64,000 nucleotides of DNA from Cyclaneusma minus. Taxonomy: Eukaryota; Ascomycota; Leotiomycetes; Marthamycetales; Marthamycetaceae. The stretch's first letter is position 1. Every line of letters starts with the position of its first letter. The position numbers and the translations under genes were made by a program. Below, piece after piece: positions 57,326 to 64,000 of this stretch. Under the pieces are notes generated by a model, which saw only the letters and a list, made by a program, of their open reading frames with translations, did no database searches and was not told the origin of the DNA. The DNA lies in assembly GCA_037179335.1 (NCBI GenBank), contig JAKZHN010000007.1:1116001-1180000 (forward strand). Reading direction: 5' to 3'.

Positions 57326-58696
57326 ATGGCCATGTCCACAACCGTTCCCTCGACGCCTGGCAGCAGTACGCCATTCTCAGCCCTTTCTCAAAGCTCCTCC
57401 TCCTCGTCACTCTCGTCTCAAGGCCACCGCACCAGCACCCTTTCCAACGACGTCTTGCTCGTCTTCCTTCCTACTGCCGCTCACACCACTTGGATCTCCC
57501 ACATCAAGTCCCGTTTCCCGGGTTTACAAGTCCGCTGGGTATCAGCGGTGACTGCGAATGCCACTGCAGAGCGTAAACAAAATACATTCGAAGAGCTCAA
57601 ACTGAAGTATGGCAACGAGATCTGGGAGGGGGTTACGCTGTTGGCTAGCTTCAAACCCTTGCCGGAGGACTTGCTGGGGAAAGTGAGGTTCGTGCAGTTG
57701 GCGACGGCCGGAGCAGATCATTGGTTGAAAGAGAGTGTCTATTCTCGCAAGGAAGTGGCGTTTTGCAATGCCAGTGGGTGTCACCCGTGAGTTTATGGTC
57801 CTCTGATAGCTCAGGGACGATGCTAATACGTGTCTATAGGCCACAGATTGCTGAATGGGTCATTGGGAGTTATCTAGGTAAGTCTATGAATGAATAGCGT
57901 CTGGCATCCAGTGCTAACAAGAGGTTGCAGCACACCAGCATCACTTCTACCGGTATAAGGAAAACATGAACAACGGTTACTGGGAGCCATCCCACCACAC
58001 CACCGTGCAAGACTCAACTAGAGCGCGAATGTAAATCCATCCGGTCTCTTACCCACTCCTATGAGGAACATCGCTGACAAGTTTGCAATATGCAGGGGTA
58101 TATTAGGCTATGGCGCAATTGGCCGACAATGTGCTCGCATAGGCGCCGCCATGGGCATGGAAATATACGCTTATACGCGAAGTCCCAGGCTCACGCCCGA
58201 ATCCCGCTCCGACGATTCCTACTGCGTACCAGGCACCGGCGATCCATCCGGCCTGCTCCCCTCCAAATGGTTCTCGGGCGGCTCGCGCTCCTCCATCAAC
58301 GAGTTCCTAGCGCAAGACTTCGATCTCCTTGTCATCTGCTTACCGCTCACGGAATCTACAAAAATTCTTCTGAGCAAAGAGCAGTTCCAGATCTTGTCGG
58401 CGAAGAAGACGTTTGTGGCGAATGTGGCTAGGGGCGGGCACTTGGATCAGTATGCTTTGGTGGAGGCCTTGGAAGAAGGATTGATCAGGGGCGCTGCGTT
58501 GGATGTTGCCGAGCCGGAACCACTACCGAAAGATCACAAGCTGTGGAAGGCCAAGAATCTTTTGGTCACACCGCACGTGAGTTGGCAGACGGAGGCATAT
58601 TGGGACAGGCTCTTGGCAATTTTGGAGGTGAATTTGGAGAGGCTGGAAACGGGCAAGAGCTTGATTAATGAGATGAATAGGGAGTTACATTACTAG
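57326..58696 (+). CDS. D-isomer-specific 2-hydroxyacid dehydrogenase
   Basis: Proposed CDS join(57326..57786, 57840..57877, 57931..58030, 58096..58696), 399 residues. After a Ser-rich N-terminus comes the substrate domain (RFVQLATAGADHW), then MGILGYGAIGRQCARIGAAM as the NAD(P)-binding motif. The catalytic triad is seen as Arg in NVARGGHLDQYALVEALEEG, Glu in DVAEPEPLPKDHKLW and His in TPHVSWQTEAYWD. It reduces a 2-oxo acid or oxidises a D-2-hydroxy acid; the Trp replacing Gly near the His suggests a subgroup distant from formate or glycerate dehydrogenases. Exon 2 is only 38 nt. The start at 57326 (MAMSTTV) has another Met two codons on. Confidence 0.9.
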
Positions 58697-59108
58697 ATGA
58701 CGGTAGGTGGAGATGGTGTGTTTTAGGCTAGAGGTTATAAGCTTCAAGTATCTGGTGAGGGCTTTGGGAAAACTGGAGTCGGGTGTTTCTTAGGGGGCGT
58801 TCATAATCGCATCCGGCTAAACTTGATTAGGCAAAACTTGAGATTTCGTGTTTCACGTCATCTCTCGCAAATCCTACTAATTTATTAGAAGACATCTCAA
58901 CCACCCGGCTTTCATCACATTTTGTAATGGATCTAGTTCTTAGAACATCCACAAACAAACGGGAACAATACAAGCTACCAGGTACCAGTTAAGAAAGAAA
59001 TAGCAGGGCAATCAGTAAACAGTAATTCAAAATTCAACTCAAGTATATTGACTGCAATCTAGACAAACTCAAACCAAACTTAAGACCTTTTTCCGCTCAC
59101 CAAACGTG
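58697..59108. other. Convergent intergenic region
   Basis: AT-rich 3' flanks of the dehydrogenase and amidoligase genes. No other feature recognised. Confidence 0.45.
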
Positions 59109-60425
59109 CTAACCCTCCATTTCCACGTCGCTATCGGTTGCACAATCGGTTGTGCCATCGGTTGTGCTGTCCTCCTCACCATCAGAGGTGGTGCCTTCAG
59201 CTCGCTCGTAAGCATAGCGGTACCCCTGGATATAATCAACTGTGTAGTCCGTTTGGTAGTCAAGCCACGTCGGGTTATCAGCAAGAAACTGTTCGTAGAA
59301 CCTCGCTGGCTCATGGGCGCGAATGTAATCCAGCAGCTCATAGATGGTCCATTGCTCGCCGGGTCCGTTCTGCTGAAGCTCTGGGCGGGTCCTTCCATAG
59401 TGAGTTTTCGCTTTCTCCCGGAGATCCTCCATGGGCCAGATCAGGGCGGCCCTCCAAATTAGCACAGCGACATTCACCCATTGTCTGACTCTCACTGCGT
59501 CGAGAGTCGACTCGTGCTGACGGAACTCGACCGTTCTTTTGGTTCGGTCTAGATTTGCCAGGTTGTAAGCGACCTCCTTCGACGGACTCATCCAGTACTT
59601 CAAGCCTGCAGAATCTTTCTGGGCCAAGAGCTGGTCAAGCCCCCCTTTGACGTCGACGTACTCCCATGGCAGGAAGCCGCCTTCGTCTCGCGTCGTCGTC
59701 GTCTCTTCATCCAAACCGCATGACTCCTTTGTGAAAAGGCTTCCTGCACGGAAGTTGTGACAGTAGTTACCGATATTCTGGCGTCGGTGCCATGGATGGA
59801 TGGCCGCGAGTTGTGGTTCAAAAGCCCAGGTCAGCAGCAAGAAGCGTTTCAGGTGCTCAGGATCCATGCCATCATGCCCATTCTTCCCTACATGGACATG
59901 AATCCCAGTGCTGAGATTAACATTTATCAAAAAGTGCGTTGTCAGTATGTTGAATACCTGCTCGATCGCAGCCAGGGAGTCGGGGGAGTAGAAGTACACA
60001 GGCGAGTTGATCTCGATATTGAAGTATTGGTAGCCTTCAGGGTAGTTCTTCGACGGCTTCACAGAAACATCATCGGTAATGTACCACCTGCTAACCTTGT
60101 CAACTCCCGCGACTCCTACGACGTCGTCCGTATAACAAGGAAAACCGTATTGCTCGAGGACGGCCGCGATCCAGGCTTTCACATTCTGTAGCTTTTGCAC
60201 TTCTGCGAGGTTGTAATCATATTCGACATGGTCAGTTGCTTCCAGCGATCTTTGGTAGTCGCGAGCGTAGCCGGGCGGGGGGCTGTGTAGGCCATAAACC
60301 TGGCGTGTTTCCTGTGGATTCGGATTCCTGGCGCCGTTGGGGAGAGTTGCGATCAAAAACTCCAGTTCTAATCCAAAGGTCGTGGGCACCTCATGTAACT
60401 GAGGCTGACGTTGTGTAGCGGACAT
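59109..60425 (-). CDS. Putative amidoligase (ATP-grasp-related, COOH-NH2 ligase family)
   Basis: Single-exon frame of 438 residues. TTFGLELEFLIATLP at the N-terminus is the Glu-rich metal/ATP-binding start of the amidoligase family. YQYFNIEINSPVYF follows, then STGIHVHVGKNGHDG and KRTVEFRQHESTLDAVRVRQW. These correspond to the glutamine-synthetase-like fold of the Amidoligase_2 group. Such proteins are presumed to make amide bonds between amino and carboxyl groups of small molecules or peptides; the substrates of fungal members are unknown. The C-terminus is a short acidic, Thr-rich tail. There are no introns, and no peptide-processing partner lies alongside. Confidence 0.8.
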   Translation of the reverse strand: MSATQRQPQLHEVPTTFGLELEFLIATLPNGARNPNPQETRQVYGLHSPPPGYARDYQRSLEATDHVEYDYNLAEVQKLQNVKAWIAAVLEQYGFPCYTDDVVGVAGVDKVSRWYITDDVSVKPSKNYPEGYQYFNIEINSPVYFYSPDSLAAIEQVFNILTTHFLINVNLSTGIHVHVGKNGHDGMDPEHLKRFLLLTWAFEPQLAAIHPWHRRQNIGNYCHNFRAGSLFTKESCGLDEETTTTRDEGGFLPWEYVDVKGGLDQLLAQKDSAGLKYWMSPSKEVAYNLANLDRTKRTVEFRQHESTLDAVRVRQWVNVAVLIWRAALIWPMEDLREKAKTHYGRTRPELQQNGPGEQWTIYELLDYIRAHEPARFYEQFLADNPTWLDYQTDYTVDYIQGYRYAYERAEGTTSDGEEDSTTDGTTDCATDSDVEMEG

Positions 60426-60981
60426 CGTGAAGGAAATAAATCAAAATTTCGATAAGAGACAAGAAGGTATCAGATTCGCTGATTTGGGAAGCTCTGTTTC
60501 AGGCCTGCCGGTGAAGTAAATTCAAACGGAAGTAGATGAGAGAGAGATAAGAAACTGACCAAGTAATAGCTTTCGAAGCTATAACCGTGTTGATAGCGAC
60601 TGGTAACAAGATGGAGAAAAATCGAACAGATAACTTCCAGAGTTACGATAATTCTGATGTAGATGTATGATTGTGAGTGAGGACGGACGAAAAAGATACG
60701 AACTACTAGCTACCAGAGCTACAATGAATAATGAGTACAAACAAGAGCTGGCGATGATAATAGGATTGTGTTCTCTAGGGGAGCAGAATATATACCGAAG
60801 TTCAACAAAGAGATTGCAATATACAGGGACTATTAATACACGAAGCTACGGAACAAAGAGAGCAACAATGCCATTTATATCGGACAAGAAAAAACAACGT
60901 GACTCAGTGATCGTTTCTTTGTAGACGCTTATTTTTGGACAATCCAAAAAGACTTTCTTGTCGTTTGCTAACTCGGAAGTA

Positions 60982-61180
60982 CTGTGGGACGAAAAAAATG
61001 TCGAGATGCGGTTCAGTCTCCACTCTCCAGTCACCAGTGAATTTGGAGTATCCCAAATAATTAGAAAAATCCCAATAGATTGCAGCATCTCAAGTGATTG
61101 GGAATATTTCACGTGACTGAGAATATCCAAAGTAATCGAAAATATTTCAAGTAACCAAGAATTTCCCAAGGAAACGCATT
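60982..61180. mobile_element. Decayed copy of the inverted-repeat element
   Basis: After TA at 60980-60981 the sequence CTGTGGGACGAAAAAAATG then a GATGCGG motif resembles the left end of the MFS-intron element. Degenerate units such as TTTGGAGTATCCCAAATAA and GAATATTTCACGTGACTGA follow. No convincing right terminal repeat was found, so the end is approximate. Confidence 0.5.
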
Positions 61181-61275
61181 GTGACCATATGTGTCGAGGG
61201 AGGGAATTGATAAAGGAAACTTACGTATTCTTTTGACCACGCAATCTTGAACTACCCATATAGGTATTCATCCAT

Positions 61276-61437
61276 TTAGAATGCCATGTTTCTCGCAGTA
61301 ATATAGTAACGCGACTTCCGATCACACCTCGCCTCCTCAGGCGCCTGGAACGGTATCGTCTCGGCCTTGACAACCTCGAAGCCCACATCCTTCAGCAACA
61401 CCTCCCAGCCCTTTCTGGTATAAAGTACACTTAAGAC
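61276..61437 (-). pseudogene. C-terminal fragment of a SAM methyltransferase-like gene
   Basis: The minus strand encodes VLYTRKGWEVLLKDVGFEV followed by VKAETIPFQAPEEARCDRKS and RYYITARNMAF with a stop. It resembles the end of a class I methyltransferase. No N-terminal SAM-binding part lies upstream, where the AT-rich sequence is not coding-like. It looks like a relic. Confidence 0.4.
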
Positions 61438-61665
61438 TCTGTTCCCCATATGAAATTCTAGTGATTTACTAAGTCCAGGGCATATATGTATTAGTTTACA
61501 AGATGTCAAGGGTTCTTCAATCTAAAAAGGGACGTCTATTGCGGGGCACGGGGCGGCGCACGCTATGCGGAGAGTGGGTCTTGTGTCACCATCAAACTTG
61601 ACAGCTGACTGGATGTTCGCGATGCAGCTCAAGCTGTTTCTCAACTTCAATCCTCCATCTGCAAA

Positions 61666-63990
61666 ATGGCCACCAAGAATGATGTCAACGACCTCATTCG
61701 TCTCCTTACTGTCGGCCGCTCCAAGCTCTCCCTGCCAGCAGCTCTTGGAGTCGTAAAAAAGCTTCAGGATGCCAAACTTAACACGTAAGAGCAGACCGAG
61801 CATTAGGAATTCACTACTGCTGATCGCCTGAACAGCTTGTCACAGATCGCTGAAACAGACCTCCCAACCATCACCGACGCCCTCTCCGATGCCAAACTGG
61901 CAAAGCGAATCCACACTTCTGCCCAAGGCACAATTGCTGCCCCCGAAGGCTCCAACAAGCGCAAAAGCGAGCCTTCCACCTCGCCAGCAGCGAAGCGATC
62001 TCGCGTCGGGTCCGCCTACGAACTGCCCTCTGCGCCTTCCAGCCATGCCGAGCTCGAGGCTTCCTTGGCGCTGCCCGAGTGCGACGAAGACGAAGATGTG
62101 ATTAGAAGCACGGTGCTATGGACGAATCGGGCACCGTTGGTCCTGGCCTTTGCCGTGAAGGTGCTGGATTATACGATGCCGGAGCAGCCGCTTAGTAGTA
62201 GACTGAGCCTAGCGCAGGCCGTTGTGAGTGCGAATTCGAGAACGAAGGCAGGGAGCTTAGGGATTAAAAAGGGGAAAGGGGCGGAGAAGGAAGGATGGGG
62301 TGTTGGCCAGCCGAAGGTGAGGGTTATGGGGAGGGAAGTGGTGGTTCTGAAGAGGGGGGACTATGTTGTTGGAGATGAGGATGAGGCAATTGGTGAGTGC
62401 GTTTCCCTTGCATCGTGTTGTATACAGTGGGACAAAATCGTCCGCATCCCCTTTTTCCCTTACCACTGTACAATGGGACAAAATAAGTCTGAATCACCCC
62501 ACCCCCTACCCCCCTATGCTTTCTCTCCTTGTCCTGGACCAGCACCCGGTATACCCAGAATAACTGGTAATGTTCTGGATGATCAGAAATATCCACAATG
62601 ATCAGGGGTATTTACGGTAACTAGGAATATCTGTAATTATTCATGAAATTGCAGATCGTTGAAAATGTTCTTAATGATTGTGGATATTCCTGGTTATTGA
62701 GAATGTTCCCAGTTATCTTGGGTATTTCTAATTGCCCGGACCCTGGGGACTTTGGGCTATACATAGGTTCGTTCCACCTTGGACCAAATCTTGCCGGAAG
62801 GGGAGCGGGGGGAGGTTCAGACTTTTTTCATCCAAACTATGGAATACCCATGAATTATGCGTGTACTTTGCGTAATTGAACTTTTCCAATACCCCCATCA
62901 TTCACATTTGTTTTGGACTTTGGTGTTCTCAATTTCTCACCAGCACGCCTCTATCAATCTATCCGGGTCTCCCTCAACTATCTGTATTATTTCCAATTCT
63001 CCATGAGTCTATTTATGCTTCAACTATATTTCAGATAGTGTAGATAGCGTTTGAAGAAATTGTATCAGAGGCTAATATTACGAAGAGTCGGAATCCCATC
63101 ACGAGAGTCCGGTTGTAAAGAACGAGAAAAGCGAGGAACAAGGAAAGGTACAAAAGTCACCAACAGTCGACCACCCAGACCACTGGCGTGTATCCCGAAG
63201 CATATCCTCCAAGCAATCCACCTTCGTTGCCAGATCAATCCAAGTCTCATCCGCAGCTCAAGCACGCTCTCTTTTCGAGCAACTCCTCTCCTCCACCCCG
63301 TCCCTGCTCTCTGCAACGCACCACATGACGGCGTGGCGCATAAGCTCGCCCTCTTCTCCCTCTGGCATCATTGAGTCTTCAAACGATGACGGCGAGTCCG
63401 GCGGCGGCTCACATGCCCTCAACATTCTCAAGCAACACAACCTCACCAACGTCATGGTGGTATGTTCCAGATGGTATGGCGGAGTGATGCTGGGAACAGA
63501 CAGATGGCGAATCATGAAAGAGGTGATCGAGGATGCTTTGGCGCAGAGGTTAAGAGTTGTAGGTACGGTAGGGAGAGAGGCGTTGTGGGGCTTAGATCTG
63601 GAGAGCATGAGAGCCAATGCGTCTTCATCGAAAGCCGCTGATGCTATGCCGATATTTCGGCCGGAGGGTGCCAGAGCATATATTTTGAAGGCATTTGCGT
63701 CGAAGCCGGAGGAAGGTGGTGTTGAAGATGCGAAGGGGAGTGCCAAATCGAAGAAGAAGAGCGGAAAGGAGCTGGAGAGAGAGAAGGAAAGGAATTTGGG
63801 AATGTTGTTGAAGGCGCTGGATATGTTGTACGCTTCTTGGGCTGGACATGTGAGTAAAGAGGAGCTCGATCGCAGGGCTTGGGGCTGGTATGTGAATGTG
63901 AGGCCGGAAGTGCAAGAAGGGACAGCGGGATGGGGCGGAAAGAATGAGGTCCGGTTGGAGAAGATACTCGACTTACGAAGAAAAGGGTGA
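61666..63990 (+). CDS. IMPACT-family (UPF0029/YIH1-type domain) protein with an invaded intron
   Basis: Proposed CDS join(61666..61784, 61836..62392, 63086..63990), about 526 residues. The N-terminal helical part (MATKNDVNDLIRLLTVGRSK, LPAALGVVKKLQDAKL) and a middle block (TVLWTNRAPLVLAFAVKVL, RLSLAQAVVSANSRTKAGSL) match a fungal IMPACT family. The C-terminal IMPACT domain has NDDGESGGGSHALNILKQHN, then MVVCSRWYGGVMLGTDRWRI. It ends ELDRRAWGWYVNVRPEVQEG. IMPACT/Yih1 proteins bind Gcn1 and restrain Gcn2; this longer family is less studied. Intron 2 is 693 nt with a nested element. Its acceptor (ACGAAG, 63085) is inferred: another frame with FEEIVSEANITKSRN is open around 63048-63114, so the joint is uncertain. 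Confidence 0.75.
62425..62468. mobile_element. 44-bp mini copy of the element ends
   Basis: It begins CAGTGGGACAAAATCG, ends CCACTG and has TA on both sides. It sits immediately before the 367-bp copy, sharing the central TA. It could be an internally deleted element or a product of nested insertion. Confidence 0.5.
62471..62837. mobile_element. Second MITE-like element with the same ends, in the IMPACT-gene intron
   Basis: Flanked by TA at 62469-62470 and 62838-62839. The left end begins CAATGGGACAAAATAAGTC and the right end carries TTCAGACTTTTTTCAT, a 16-mer identical to that of the MFS-intron copy. The distance from element tip to AGTCTGAA is 15 bases at all four ends of the two copies. 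The interior holds poly-C-rich arms and degenerate units (GGTAATGTTCTGGATGATCA, GGAATATCTGTAATTATTC). Total 367 bp, non-coding. Confidence 0.75.
62555..62735. repeat. Internal degenerate repeats of the IMPACT-intron element
   Basis: Variants of GGAATATTCCTGGTTATTGAG recur, for example AACTAGGAATATCTGTAATT and TGTGGATATTCCTGGTTATT. The period is about 19-21 bases, as in the other clusters. Confidence 0.65.
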
Positions 63991-64000
63991 GAGGCGAGGG

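Larger units (their letters stand above)
60426..61665. other. Divergent intergenic region with element remnant and gene fragment
   Basis: Lies between the amidoligase and IMPACT-family starts. It holds a decayed repeat element (60982-61180) and a methyltransferase-like fragment (61276-61437). Confidence 0.5.

Overview
The window reads as gene-dense nuclear DNA of a filamentous ascomycete (Pezizomycotina; Dothideomycetes is my guess, not proven). The basis is short introns of about 50-120 nt with GT..AG ends and CTRAC-like branch sites, compact divergent and convergent gene pairs, and gene types such as a CpcA-like bZIP, MDM1 with PXA-RGS-PX domains, IML2, a six-BRCT BRC1/RTT107 protein and an AKT2-like peroxisomal hydrolase. 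No rRNA, credible tRNA, CRISPR or prokaryotic feature was seen. Exon joins were worked out by hand from reading frame, splice consensus and remembered family consensus; no alignment was run.

Layout. 1-7 kb: 3' part of a CpcA/GCN4-like bZIP gene, an FMP30/NAPE-PLD-like metallo-hydrolase with a GC-AG intron, PEX14 with a 7-nt exon, and a convergent esterase ending in SKL. 7.8-21 kb: HMG-CoA synthase, a SAP/cysteine-cluster hypothetical gene, a single-pass membrane protein, TRM8, a small membrane protein and homoserine dehydrogenase. 21-30 kb: CCDC174-like protein, NDC80, an SR-type splicing factor with a 6-nt exon and a 453-nt intron, and a GST. 31-46 kb: MDM1, ammonium transporter, AKT2-like hydrolase ending in AKL, BRC1/RTT107, VPS25, IML2. 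47-64 kb: coiled-coil protein, SDR, MFS transporter, GPI-anchored cysteine-rich protein, D-2-hydroxyacid dehydrogenase, amidoligase and an IMPACT-family gene.

Most genes are housekeeping and do not form one pathway. There is a mild peroxisome theme: PEX14 and two hydrolases with PTS1-like tails. There is also an amino-acid/nitrogen theme: CpcA, homoserine dehydrogenase, ammonium transporter and an IMPACT-type protein.

The most unusual content is a small non-autonomous DNA element family. Two copies have matching terminal inverted repeats and TA target sites (52602-52816 and 62471-62837), and both lie inside introns. Both carry a degenerate internal repeat of about 19-20 bp, which recurs in three further clusters (about 30060-30550, 51060-51260 and 60982-61180).
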